NCBI RefSeq assembly: GCF_000820765.1
Contig: NZ_CCYH01000036.1
Coordinates: 62,001 to 126,000 of the forward strand
Direction: 5' to 3'
Length of the DNA stretch: 64,000 nucleotides
DNA from: Candidatus Soleaferrea massiliensis AP7
GTDB lineage: Bacteria; Bacillota; Clostridia; Oscillospirales; Ruminococcaceae
Every line of letters starts with the position of its first letter. Within the stretch, counting starts at the first letter, position 1. A program made the translations under genes and the position numbers. This document shows, piece after piece, positions 16,897 to 27,134 of this stretch. The notes below the pieces were generated by a model. It worked only from the letters and a program-made list of their open reading frames with translations. It was not told where the DNA came from and searched no databases.

Positions 16897-17469
16897 TGAG
16901 ATCTCCTCCATTTATTCTTTGTCCCTCTGAACGGCCATATGAGGCCGCGGGACTGTTCAGCATAAAATGCCCGGACAGCGGGCTGTATATCATAATAGTA
17001 TATCATTATTCTGTACAAAAGAAAAGCCGCTTACCAGTTTTTTGTGCATTTTTTTGCAGCTTTCCGCCGGATATTGCCCATTGCAGCCTGATCTGCGTAT
17101 CTCCTCTGCGCTTGTGCAGGTGCAAAGATCAATTTCTAACAGATGGGAGCATTTCTGATACTGCCTCCTTCCGACATCCTGTCTCTTCATGATTTCTTAC
17201 CGTCTCCTCCAATTCCATTCCATTTTCTAGCACAAAAGGCCGTGTGTGTGCACAATTACACACTGAGTCAAAATGGATGACATCCTCATCCATTTTCCCA
17301 TACACTCCTGCGCATCCTCCTGAGAATCATAGTCGAAGCCCTCCATATGCTGCGTGTTTTCTCCACATGATCCAGTGTATCCTTTTTGTATATCAATTCA
17401 AAAAATATACTGAATGGAAATATTTTTCTTTTTTATTTTCATATCCATCCTGAAAATATGCAAAAGCGC
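16897..17469. other. Divergent intergenic region metG / SPFH gene
   Basis: The leader of metG (minus strand) has an imperfect hairpin near 16929-16962 (CTGAAC with GTTCAG, enclosing GGCC/GGCC). The rest, about 17000-17460, is comparatively AT-rich with no supported gene. A sigma-A promoter for the SPFH gene begins at 17470. Confidence 0.4.
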
Positions 17470-17498
17470 TTGACAACCAACGATCATCGTGATATGAT
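17470..17498 (+). promoter_or_regulatory. Sigma-A promoter of the SPFH operon
   Basis: TTGACA at 17470-17475, 17-bp spacer, TATGAT at 17493-17498: a near-consensus vegetative promoter. Start of transcription would be near 17505, and GGAGGG follows at about 17520 before the ATG at 17531. Confidence 0.85.
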
Positions 17499-17530
17499 TT
17501 TGATATCACAAAGATATTGGAGGGCTACAT

Positions 17531-18550
17531 ATGCAGGAAAAGGTACTCAACAACAAGAAAAATGGCATGGCGTTTATGTTTGTTTTCATCCTCTTATACT
17601 TCGCCGCAATCGCGGGCCTTGTCGTGGGCTGCATCTTTGCTCAATCCCCGCTGGCGGTTGCGCTGCTCGTCATCTGCGGCATCTGGCTGCTCGTCGGCTG
17701 GATTCCCTTTCTGGGACTCAAGGTGCTGAAGCCGCAGGAAGCGCTGGTCCTCACGCTCTTCGGCAAATATGTCGGAACGATCAAGGACGACGGCTTTTAC
17801 TTTGTCAACCCGCTTTGCACCAGCGTCAATCCGGCGGCCAAGACCAAGCTGAGCCAAAGCGGGGATGTCGACAGCGGCGCGAATAAATCCATTTTGATTT
17901 CATCCAGCCAGACTGCCGTCAACGCGGAGCTGACAAGCAAAAAGATTTCGATGAAGATCATGACCCTGAGCAACAACAAGCAGAAGGTCAACGACTGCCT
18001 GGGCAATCCTGTTGAAATCGGCATTGCCGTCATGTGGCGGGTGGTCGATACGGCCAAGGCGGTTTTCAACGTCGACAATTACAAGGAATACCTGTCCCTG
18101 CAGTGCGACAGCGCCCTGCGGAACATTGTGCGCATCTATCCGTACGACGTCGCTCCAAACGTCGACACGACCGGCGACGGCGTTGCCGACGAGGGCAGCC
18201 TGCGCGGCTCCAGTGAGATTGTCGCGTCACGCATCCGCGATGAGATTCAGGCAAAGGTTTCCGAGGCCGGCCTGGAAATCCTGGAAGCCAGGATCACCTA
18301 CCTTGCGTACGCTCCCGAAATCGCGGCGGTCATGCTGCAAAGGCAGCAGGCATCCGCAATCATCGACGCCAGAAAGATGATCGTGGACGGCGCGGTCGGC
18401 ATGGTTGAAATGGCCCTCGACCGCCTGAGCGAGCACAACACGGTCGTACTGGACGATGAAAGAAAAGCGGCCATGGTGTCGAACCTGTTGGTCGTCCTCT
18501 GCGGAAACCATGACGCTCAGCCCATCGTCAATTCCGGAAGCCTTTACTGA
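17531..18550 (+). CDS. SPFH (stomatin/band 7) domain membrane protein
   Basis: A 339-residue protein with two N-terminal membrane helices (about 14-37 and 41-61) and a cytoplasmic SPFH domain. This includes KPQEALVLTLFGKYVGTIKDDG, and later VNAELTSKKISMKIMTLSNN and DSALRNIVRIYPYD. The C-terminal helix contains MLQRQQASAIIDARKMIVDG, the oligomerisation region. SPFH proteins form ring scaffolds that organise membrane microdomains or control proteases. It is 2 bp upstream of the ribbon-helix-helix gene and driven by a strong promoter. Confidence 0.88.
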   Translation: MQEKVLNNKKNGMAFMFVFILLYFAAIAGLVVGCIFAQSPLAVALLVICGIWLLVGWIPFLGLKVLKPQEALVLTLFGKYVGTIKDDGFYFVNPLCTSVNPAAKTKLSQSGDVDSGANKSILISSSQTAVNAELTSKKISMKIMTLSNNKQKVNDCLGNPVEIGIAVMWRVVDTAKAVFNVDNYKEYLSLQCDSALRNIVRIYPYDVAPNVDTTGDGVADEGSLRGSSEIVASRIRDEIQAKVSEAGLEILEARITYLAYAPEIAAVMLQRQQASAIIDARKMIVDGAVGMVEMALDRLSEHNTVVLDDERKAAMVSNLLVVLCGNHDAQPIVNSGSLY

Positions 18551-18552
18551 TC

Positions 18553-18756
18553 ATGGCCGATACACCGAAGAAACAAATCCCGCTCCGCCTTTCCGCGAAG
18601 CTGTACAATGAAATTTCCGCATGGGCTGAGGACGATTTCCGGTCTGTAAACGGGCAGATCGAATATCTTCTGTCGGAATGTGTACGGCAGCGAAAAAAGA
18701 ACGGCAGATATGTCTCCGAGGACCTGGATAAGCCACTGGACATCGATATCCAGTAA
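18553..18756 (+). CDS. Arc-like ribbon-helix-helix protein
   Basis: A 67-residue protein. QIPLRLSAKLYNEISAWAED, with NGQIEYLLSECVRQR following, matches the Arc/MetJ-type ribbon-helix-helix pattern: a short strand, helix A, then helix B starting NGQIEYLL. It starts 2 bp after the SPFH stop, so the two are co-translated. Such a pair suggests it regulates, or assembles with, the SPFH protein; direct DNA targets cannot be read from the sequence. A strong bidirectional terminator follows at 18830-18865. Confidence 0.75.
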   Translation: MADTPKKQIPLRLSAKLYNEISAWAEDDFRSVNGQIEYLLSECVRQRKKNGRYVSEDLDKPLDIDIQ

Positions 18757-18829
18757 ACAAAGGCTCCCTAAGGTGCGGCAGGCGTCTGCGCGCAGGGGGC
18801 GACATCCCGCAAAAGAACAGATAAAATAA

Positions 18830-18865
18830 GATCCCTGTGGAACATCTGTATGTTCCACAGGGATC
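18830..18865. terminator. Bidirectional terminator
   Basis: GATCCCTGTGGAACAT (18830-18845) pairs perfectly with ATGTTCCACAGGGATC (18850-18865), loop CTGT. It separates the SPFH/RHH operon from the convergent pseudokinase gene. The minus-strand exit is T-rich. Confidence 0.9.
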
Positions 18866-18916
18866 TTTCTGCTTATCGACTGATCATATCAAGTATGGCT
18901 GTTTCAATTCTCAGGG

Positions 18917-20788
18917 TTAAAAAAACCGGGATGGTTTTTTTGAATCCTCAGAACGAGATGTGTCGTGCTTGGATGATTCTGTTCCGGAAGAGGAGCCGGA
19001 CGGCTTGGACGCCTGGGATTCCGACGGCTTGGACGGTGTTTTCGGCGGCTCCGGATCGGGGATGTGCTCGGCGCGGATATACAGGATCACCGTAGCGTCG
19101 CTGTCGATCGAGCTTCCCTCGGTGAAATTGGTGCCCGCGATCTTTCCCTTGGTCAGGCTGCGGTCATTGACCTCCTCGACATGGAAATCCAGGCCGGCCG
19201 CGATCAGGCGCTGCTTGGCTTCGGATTCTGAAAGGCCAACGACATAGGGCATGGTGGTCTGCTGGCCGCCGGTGCTGACCCAAATGATCAGCGCTTCGCC
19301 CTTTTTCACCATCTCGCCGGGCTCCGGATACTGTTTAAAGATGTAACCTTCCGCGTATTCGTTGCTGCTGTCCTTTTCGACCGCCAGGACAAAATTACTG
19401 TTATTTTCATATTCCTTTTGGATGTCCTCACCGAACTTGCCGACCAGATTCGGCACCTCGACGCCGCGCTTCACCACCCCGGCGGCCGTCTGAGACGTCA
19501 CTGCGGAGGTGACCTGATACGGTTCCTGCGGCTGTTTTTTCGGCGGTTCGTTGACAACCGAAAGCAGCTCATAGATGAAGTAGGCGGTCACGCACATGAC
19601 CAGCAGGCAGATAATCGAAAGGATGACGATCACATATGGGATGTTGCGTTCCTTTTTGGGTTTTTTCGTTTTATTCTTTTTTGGTTTCACCGGTCTCTTA
19701 ACCGGCTTCGCCTTTTTTACCGGTTTAGGAGGAACCTTTGGCTGCAGCCGTTCCTCTTCCTGCTGCCGCTGCCTCTCCAGAACGGCCGCATCGTACTGGA
19801 TGGTGTCGTCCGAAATGCTCTGCAGAAGCTGCGCTGTAAAATTCTCGATGGTTCTGGTCCGCTGATCGGTCGACAGCTTCATCGCGTTGTAAAGCGCCAC
19901 CGACACGTTGGCTGGGACCTTCTCATCCACCTGGTTCGCATAGAACAGCTTGTCGTCCTTTTTGCGGTCTGGTGCGCTCTGCGGCGTCACACCGGTCAGC
20001 GTTGTATAGATGACGGCCGCCGCCGCGTAAACATCGGTCCAGGTTCCCTGCCAGGTATTCAGGGAATACTGCTCCGGCGCGGAATAGCCGCTGTACAGCT
20101 TGGCGGTCAGTTCGCTTTTATAGGTTCTGGCCGACGGGATACAGAAGTCGGTCAGCCAGAGGATGCCGTCCTCGTCTATCCGGACGGTTTCCATACTGAT
20201 GCCGCGGTGAATCACGCCCGCTTCATGCAGATGCGCCATGGTATTGCAAAACTGGAGGAAGATTTCCCGCATCACCATCCACTCAAGTTTTCCGCCGGTC
20301 CGGTCGATAAAGGTGGTCAGCTTCAGCGTTTTGATCCGCTTGTACACCACATATACCGTGCCGTTCTCCTGAAAGATATTGAGCGTCGGCAGGATGCCGT
20401 CCACATTCTTGAGCGCGGAGATCGTCTTCGCCAGATCATAAAAATCTGAAAGAAGCGCCTTGTACTGGGCCAGCGAATTTTCATTCGGGATCAGCGTCAT
20501 CCCGTCCGCCCCGCGGCGGCAGAGGTTCGGCGGCAGATATTCACGGATGGTTACCGGCGCCTGCAGTACACAGTCATACGCCAGATACCGATAGCTGTCG
20601 GGATTTTTATAACGCAGTCTGCCGACGATATACCGGCTCTGCAGTACGGTCTGCGGCGCCAAACGTGAATCGCTCACATCGACCGGCTCCCGGCTGTCGT
20701 ATCCGCAATGTGGACAGACTGTTTCATCTGTCAATTGTTTCATGCATCCCATACAGATATGCATTTCGTTTTTCGACAGTTCGGCCAA
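18917..20788 (-). CDS. Zinc-ribbon PASTA pseudokinase, membrane protein
   Basis: A 623-residue protein built as N-terminal zinc ribbon (CMGCMKQL ... CPHCGYD, about residues 12-31), kinase-like domain (about 50-330), basic/proline-rich linker, one membrane helix (about residues 393-418, VIVILSIICLLVMCVTAYFI) and two extracellular PASTA repeats, then a Ser-rich tail. Key catalytic residues are missing: the VAIK lysine is Arg82 (VTIRE), HRD is HRG (His194-Gly196, HRGISMETV), and DFG is DFC (Asp214-Cys216). Related clostridial kinases have IKEY, HRD and DFG here. It is probably a signalling or scaffold pseudokinase. TTG start with GAGGGG upstream. Confidence 0.85.
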   Translation of the reverse strand: MAELSKNEMHICMGCMKQLTDETVCPHCGYDSREPVDVSDSRLAPQTVLQSRYIVGRLRYKNPDSYRYLAYDCVLQAPVTIREYLPPNLCRRGADGMTLIPNENSLAQYKALLSDFYDLAKTISALKNVDGILPTLNIFQENGTVYVVYKRIKTLKLTTFIDRTGGKLEWMVMREIFLQFCNTMAHLHEAGVIHRGISMETVRIDEDGILWLTDFCIPSARTYKSELTAKLYSGYSAPEQYSLNTWQGTWTDVYAAAAVIYTTLTGVTPQSAPDRKKDDKLFYANQVDEKVPANVSVALYNAMKLSTDQRTRTIENFTAQLLQSISDDTIQYDAAVLERQRQQEEERLQPKVPPKPVKKAKPVKRPVKPKKNKTKKPKKERNIPYVIVILSIICLLVMCVTAYFIYELLSVVNEPPKKQPQEPYQVTSAVTSQTAAGVVKRGVEVPNLVGKFGEDIQKEYENNSNFVLAVEKDSSNEYAEGYIFKQYPEPGEMVKKGEALIIWVSTGGQQTTMPYVVGLSESEAKQRLIAAGLDFHVEEVNDRSLTKGKIAGTNFTEGSSIDSDATVILYIRAEHIPDPEPPKTPSKPSESQASKPSGSSSGTESSKHDTSRSEDSKKPSRFF

Positions 20789-20935
20789 AAAAACCCCTCA
20801 TTTCTCTGATTGATCTCACCGCATTGCCCCCATAAGTCTGTGCAATCGACAAAAATACCTTTTATATCATAACATATTTTTCTTGTTGTTTCAATGGCTT
20901 TTTTTGTTTCTGCCGAAGGTCTGTTCAAATGAATC

Positions 20936-20982
20936 ATAAAAAAAGTTCCCCCTCCGCATATACCGGAGCCGGGAACTTTTTA
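20936..20982 (-). terminator. Terminator downstream of ligA
   Basis: AAAAGTTCCC (20941-20950) pairs with GGGAACTTTT (20971-20980), with an inner CTCCG/CGGAG stem. On the minus strand it is followed by a run of seven T. It ends the ligA unit, about 170 bp past the ligA stop. Confidence 0.75.
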
Positions 20983-21039
20983 TCCTGTTTTTGAGAAACG
21001 GATAAATCCGCCGCTGACGCATCAAGCGCCGCATTTTCA

Positions 21040-21150
21040 GCCTGACGCCAATAAGCAAAACAGTCCATTTACTATAGAAAGGAGCATAAGCTGTTCTACG
21101 CGGATCAGATGGATAAGAAGCTTCCTGCTTCCGCCGGACAGCGCTGGTTC
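21040..21150 (+). pseudogene. Relic of a second zinc-ribbon/PASTA kinase-like gene, inverted
   Basis: In frame from 21076 the plus strand reads RKEHKLFYADQMDKKLPASA. The pseudokinase at 18917-20788 has RKKDDKLFYANQVDEKVPAN at its kinase C-lobe. Just upstream, CTGACGCCAATAAGC (about 21042) resembles the coding of its VTPQS but in another frame, so the fragment is frameshifted. It lies on the opposite strand to the intact gene and runs into the ligA 3' end. It is too short to be functional and looks like debris of a homologous gene or an inverted partial duplication. Confidence 0.7.
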
Positions 21151-21154
21151 CGTC

Positions 21155-23176
<2,022 letters not shown>

Positions 23177-23311
23177 TCATTCCTGAATGATTTTCCATAT
23201 TGCAGGATCGCATGACATCGAGTCCACGATATCATGCGATCTGTTTGTTTATTAGTATACCATAAAACAAAGAATATTTTCTGTCTTTTCGTGAAGAATC
23301 CTGTAAAACTG

Positions 23312-24010
23312 TTATTCCAAATACCGGCTCGCGCCGTAGTCGTTGAGCTCGCGTTCCGGATCGTCCGCGCGTTCCACCCTGGTGTACGCTTCCGGGATCT
23401 TGCCGACAATGACCGTTTCGGCCAGGCAGAAATCGGTGCTGATCTCGACATTTGCCGAATAGCCCGGTATCAGCGCCATCGCGGTCGTCTTGATGTGCAG
23501 CATGACCTGATCCCGCGTCTGGTTGATGCCCGCGGACTCAAAATTATGCGTGATCTGGGTATCGATATAGCCGATTGGAATAAACTTGATGTCGATCATC
23601 GGGCCGCGGCCGACCAGGAAGCTGCTGTCCAGCAGGGTGCCGAGCGCAATCTTCAGCTCTCCATCCTCGATATCGGTCAAGCCGTCCATGATGGCGGTTG
23701 ACAGCGAGGCCTGCAGCTTGTTGATCAGGATGCTGTCGGTCTCCAGCGCCGTGACGTTGCCGTCGGTGTCCCTTGTGATGTGCACAAGGTCGTCGTACTG
23801 AATATTCTGCCGCTCAAGCTCCTCGGTGATCGAGCTGTTGATGACCTTCGTCGCATGCACCCTCGCCTGATAGGATTCCAGTGAGATGATGATCGGCCGG
23901 ATCTTCGCATCCAGCAGCATCAGCAGCACCATCAGGACCAGCAGCACGATGCCGATTTTAATCAGTACTTTTGCCCTCGCCCGCTTTTTCGGCTGCACCC
24001 GTCTGCGCAT
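23312..24010 (-). CDS. yunB: Sporulation protein YunB
   Basis: A 232-residue single-pass membrane protein. A basic N-terminus (MRRRVQPKKRARAKVLIK) precedes a membrane helix (about 18-38), then an extracytoplasmic domain with DTDGNVTALETDSILINKL, IDIKFIPIGYIDTQITHNF, ESAGINQTRDQ and LAETVIVGKIPEAY. These blocks match the YunB family, a SigE-controlled mother-cell protein that in B. subtilis supports late spore development, probably membrane-anchored outside the forespore. ATG start preceded by GGGAGGGGAG. The downstream spm genes also concern spore maturation, but a repeat region separates them. Confidence 0.9.
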   Translation of the reverse strand: MRRRVQPKKRARAKVLIKIGIVLLVLMVLLMLLDAKIRPIIISLESYQARVHATKVINSSITEELERQNIQYDDLVHITRDTDGNVTALETDSILINKLQASLSTAIMDGLTDIEDGELKIALGTLLDSSFLVGRGPMIDIKFIPIGYIDTQITHNFESAGINQTRDQVMLHIKTTAMALIPGYSANVEISTDFCLAETVIVGKIPEAYTRVERADDPERELNDYGASRYLE

Positions 24011-24189
24011 CGCGCTCCCCTCCCCGGCTCATTTATTTTCTTTTGACAGTCCAACATCCCATTCTATGTAAAAAAACCTGTTTTCGTTCCAAAACCGGGG
24101 AAAAACCCGTCCAAACAGGAAAAAATCTTTTAATTTATGCCGGTTATTGTTTATCCGCACGCATTGCCGCATGGGATTTTATCAAAATT

Positions 24190-24440
24190 CCTCTTATTGG
24201 GACACGAAGCCAGAGAATAGATTTATCAATCCCTCTTATCGGGGCGTGAAAGCCATAAAATGAGATTTTATCCCCCTTGCTAAGATATGAAATCAGAGTA
24301 TGAGACTTTATCAGTCCCCATGATTGGGGTATGTAAGCCCGAGTATGAGACTTTATCAATCTCTTCTTGTTGGAATATGAAATCAGAGAATGAAATTTTT
24401 CCGATCTCCCTGTTGGGATATGAAGCCAGAGATGTGTGTA
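24190..24440. repeat. Six degenerate tandem units (41-46 bp) between spmB and yunB
   Basis: Units begin near 24197, 24239, 24280, 24324, 24370 and 24413. The plus-strand consensus is roughly TTGGGATATGAAATCAGAGA followed by ATGAGACTTTATCAATCTCC. They start immediately after the spmB stop codon (spmB is on the minus strand) and end about 180 bp before the yunB start. Spacing is irregular and units are not separated by unique spacers, so it is not a CRISPR. Confidence 0.75.
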
Positions 24441-24968
24441 TCAGAACATCATGCCAAAGAACATGCGGACGGTGATCACACTCATCAAAAAACCGACAAA
24501 ATCCGCTGTTAAAGAACATGGCAGCGTGTAACGGGTTTTTTTGACCCTTGTGCAGCCGAAGTACAGCGCGATGGTATAGAAGGTCGTCTCGCTCGACCCC
24601 TCCAAAACGCTTGCAATCCGTCCGATCAGGCTGTCCGCGCCGTGGGTGGACAAAATATCCTCAAAGACCGCAAACGCGCCGCTGCCGGAGATCGGGCGCA
24701 GGATTGCCAGCGGCACCACCTCGGACGGCATATGGATTTTTTCGGCGAACGGGCGGATGGCGTTTGTCAGAACATCCAGCGCGCCGGACGTCTTGAACAT
24801 GCCGATGGCCGTGATCAGGGCAATCAGCGCCGGCAGAATCTTGATGCTGACGGAAATGCCCTCCTTGGCCCCCTTCGTGAAGACGCTGAAGATATCCACC
24901 CGCTGGACCAGCGCATAGCCTAAAATGCCCGCGATGATGATTGGAATGATCATGTCGGTCAGTTTCAA
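24441..24968 (-). CDS. spmB: Spore maturation protein B
   Basis: A 175-residue membrane protein of the SpmB/nucleoside-recognition Gate family, needed with SpmA for spore core dehydration in B. subtilis. Blocks: DMIIPIIIAGILGYALVQRV, LPALIALITAIGMFKTSG, RPISGSGAFAVFEDI and EGSSETTFYTIALYFG. The start chosen is a TTG at 24968, because GGGAGGGAT lies about 5 bp before it; a longer in-frame start exists but lacks this signal. spmA is 180 bp upstream rather than directly adjacent, which is wider than usual. Confidence 0.92.
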   Translation of the reverse strand: MKLTDMIIPIIIAGILGYALVQRVDIFSVFTKGAKEGISVSIKILPALIALITAIGMFKTSGALDVLTNAIRPFAEKIHMPSEVVPLAILRPISGSGAFAVFEDILSTHGADSLIGRIASVLEGSSETTFYTIALYFGCTRVKKTRYTLPCSLTADFVGFLMSVITVRMFFGMMF

Positions 24969-25148
24969 CGCTATCCCTCCCTGTTGTGTACGTCTATCCT
25001 GCCGCCCCATCCGGAGGATGCCTGCCGCCGATCAGCGGTTTCATGACCGCAGACAGGATTTCTCTGCAGCAATGGCCCTTTGGCAGCAAAGCGGCATATA
25101 TTCCGATGCCTGAGCCGGTATGCCAGAATCTCGGGGTATGAAAAGGGT

Positions 25149-25793
25149 TCAGACCGCCTTGCGGACCTCATCACAGTACCGGTTTAGGGAATGCCGGATT
25201 TCTTTCTGTTTTCGCCTTCTGGTGAGCCATTCAAACAGCTTGACGGCGATCACGCCGCTGGCCACCGACGCGATGGAGGACACCCAGACCGCAGGCAGGA
25301 TGTCAAACGGGTTGGCCGATCCGTTTTTGAGCCGCAGCGCGGCGACGGTGGTCGGAATCAGCTGTAGGGAGGCGGTGTTCAGCACAACGAACATGATCAT
25401 GGCGTTGCTGGCGCTTTCACTGGCGCCGCACTCGTTCTCCATCTCCCGCATCGCCGCGATGCCCAGCGGCGTCGCCGCGTTTCCAAGCCCCAGCAGGTTC
25501 GCCGACATGTTCATGCAGACCATCTTCATCGCGGCGCCGCCGGACTTCAGGTCCTTGAACAGGCGTTTGGTGACCGGTGAAAACAGCCGGCTGATCTTCT
25601 CGGTCAGGCCCGCCTTGTCCGCCACCTTCATCAGCCCGTTCCAGAAGCAGATGGTACCCATCAGCGCGAGGCAGAGCTCCACCGCGCTGGACGCTTCTCC
25701 GATGGCCGCCTGGGACACCTGCTCAATCCGTCCGGTAAACAGCGCAAACACCACCGAGATGATAATCATCCCGGCAAAGATCCAGGTCATCAC
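25149..25793 (-). CDS. spmA: Spore maturation protein A
   Basis: A 214-residue membrane protein of the same Gate fold as SpmB, its usual partner. Family blocks: LALMGTICFWNGLMKVADKAG, NMSANLLGLGNAATPLG and MFVVLNTASLQLIPTTVAAL. A GTG start at 25793, or an ATG one codon later, is preceded by AAAGGGG. It is transcribed ahead of spmB. About 180 bp between the two genes holds no supported gene. Confidence 0.92.
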   Translation of the reverse strand: MMTWIFAGMIIISVVFALFTGRIEQVSQAAIGEASSAVELCLALMGTICFWNGLMKVADKAGLTEKISRLFSPVTKRLFKDLKSGGAAMKMVCMNMSANLLGLGNAATPLGIAAMREMENECGASESASNAMIMFVVLNTASLQLIPTTVAALRLKNGSANPFDILPAVWVSSIASVASGVIAVKLFEWLTRRRKQKEIRHSLNRYCDEVRKAV

Positions 25794-25963
25794 AGTCCAT
25801 TTCCCCTTTCAAATCCTGCTTATTCGTACGGCAATACAACGAATTTTTCTTTCAATATTCATACATATTCTCTTTTCCCGCGGATTATGAGTGCCAAGAA
25901 GGGAATTTTTTCGAATCAAACAAAATTTTTTTGATTTTTTTCGTCATTTTACCCTGTTAGTAT
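25794..25963. other. AT-rich divergent region spmA / abrB
   Basis: Strongly AT-rich DNA between the divergent spmA and AbrB-like genes, with several runs of T. No gene is supported. The promoter of the AbrB-like gene starts at 25964; I could not place a convincing spmA promoter by eye. Confidence 0.4.
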
Positions 25964-25992
25964 TTGACAAATCCCGTTTTATACGTTATAGT
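25964..25992 (+). promoter_or_regulatory. Sigma-A promoter of the AbrB-like gene
   Basis: TTGACA at 25964-25969, 17-bp spacer, TATAGT at 25987-25992. The predicted transcript has an untranslated leader of about 110 bases before the ATG at 26112. Confidence 0.85.
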
Positions 25993-26111
25993 ATAAGAGT
26001 AGAGAAAAATTGTTAGTTATGGCTAGATAATTTTCGTTTTTCTTTATTTTGCCAGCTGGTTTGGAGCACCAGTTTTGGCAGGAAATATATTATCAGTGGA
26101 GGGGTTTTTTT

Positions 26112-26351
26112 ATGAAATCGACAGGCATTGTAAGAAAGGTCGATGAGCTCGGACGTATCGTTCTGCCCATCGAGCTGCGCCGTACGCTGGAGATCAACGA
26201 GCGCGACGCATTGGAAATTTATGTAGACGGCAATCAGGTCATCCTGAAAAAGTATGAACCTGCGTGTATCTTCTGCAACGAGGTTGGCGATGTTCAGCAG
26301 TTCAAGGGCCGTAACATCTGCCGTCATTGTTTGGAAGAACTCAAAAAATAA
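26112..26351 (+). CDS. AbrB/SpoVT-type transition-state regulator with zinc-ribbon tail
   Basis: A 79-residue DNA-binding protein. Residues 1-50 (MKSTGIVRKVDELGRIVLPI ... RRTLEINERDALEIYVDG) match the N-terminal swapped-hairpin DNA-binding domain of B. subtilis AbrB almost exactly. The C-terminal AbrB multimerisation domain is replaced by a short Cys4 module, CIFC ... CRHC, a possible zinc ribbon seen in clostridial AbrB proteins. GGAGGGG lies about 7 bp before the ATG. It probably represses stationary-phase or sporulation genes during growth. It is monocistronic, with its own promoter and terminator. Confidence 0.92.
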   Translation: MKSTGIVRKVDELGRIVLPIELRRTLEINERDALEIYVDGNQVILKKYEPACIFCNEVGDVQQFKGRNICRHCLEELKK

Positions 26352-26368
26352 ATACATAAAGCATCTTA

Positions 26369-26405
26369 AAAACACGCCGCCGGTTTTATTCCGGCGGCGT
26401 GTTTT
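26369..26405 (+). terminator. Terminator of the AbrB-like gene
   Basis: AAAACACGCCGCCGG (26369-26383) pairs perfectly with CCGGCGGCGTGTTTT (26391-26405), loop of seven bases, ending in a T-run. Confidence 0.93.
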
Positions 26406-26409
26406 GCTT

Positions 26410-27070
26410 TACTTGCTGATGCAGGATGAACACCAGCATCATTCAGGCGCCAACCAAACACTCTCACCTTCCAGGAACCTACAGACGACGTCTTTCAGGC
26501 TCGTCTCAACGATGAGAGGAAACGGCTATGCCGATAAAGATATTCCCGTCGAGCTGTTGCTTCAAATATGGCGTTAAATGCATAACGATAAAAATAGTTC
26601 GCTGCAACTGAAAAGAAATCATCCTGTATCGCTTTCGCAGCAGCATGGCGTGTAACACGACTGATCTTTTGTTCCATACCTCTTAAAAAGGCGCACCGGA
26701 TCATGCCCTTTTAACACCGGTGTATACCATCCGTTCTTACCGCTCATTCGACTGGTGAGTTCAACCGATGGTTTCAAGTTTGTATGGCAACCGATGTAAA
26801 AAAACAGACCAAACAAACATGAAACAATATGCATGGAACCCAAAATCTGATTTTCTTCTTTCATCCAAAGCTTTTCTTTCTGGAAACCGGTCATTTTCAA
26901 CTTATACGCAAAGTAATCAACTCTTTCCACAGTATTTTCAACGGTACAACCCTTAGTTTTCCGCTGTTTCAACCGTTTTTTCAACATCTTCAACGAAGCG
27001 ATTGTCTGGAAAACCGACAAGCTCCTCCCTTTTTTCCTCAACCGAACGTATAAAAACCGATGGCGGCAGC
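26410..27070. other. Intergenic region abrB-sbcD, no recognisable gene
   Basis: About 660 bp without a frame that resembles a family or carries a good ribosome binding site. The longest frame, 26619-27041 on the minus strand, has an implausible composition (Lys/Arg and Cys clusters at the ends) and no visible domain. The sbcDC promoter follows. Confidence 0.4.
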
Positions 27071-27072
27071 GC

Positions 27073-27101
27073 TTGTGAAATGGGGATCAATGCGTTATAA
27101 T
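27073..27101 (+). promoter_or_regulatory. Sigma-A promoter of sbcDC
   Basis: TTGTGA at 27073-27078, 17-bp spacer, consensus TATAAT at 27096-27101. It lies about 30 bp before the sbcD start. Confidence 0.8.
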
Positions 27102-27134
27102 GATTGTATCTCAAAAACAAAGGCTGTGAATCAT

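Noticed and set aside
16897-17240. T-box or SAM riboswitch in the metG leader
   Set aside because: No AGGGTGGNACCGCG or SAM-box core was found; only a short hairpin is present.
19418-20449. A 343-residue plus-strand frame antisense to the pseudokinase
   Set aside because: Composition mirrors the opposite strand, with no recognisable domain or start signal.
24190-24440. CRISPR array
   Set aside because: The units are adjacent, degenerate and of variable length, without unique spacers, and no cas genes are in the window.
26619-27041. A 140-residue minus-strand frame between abrB and sbcD
   Set aside because: No family resemblance, no convincing ribosome binding site, odd composition; left as non-coding.
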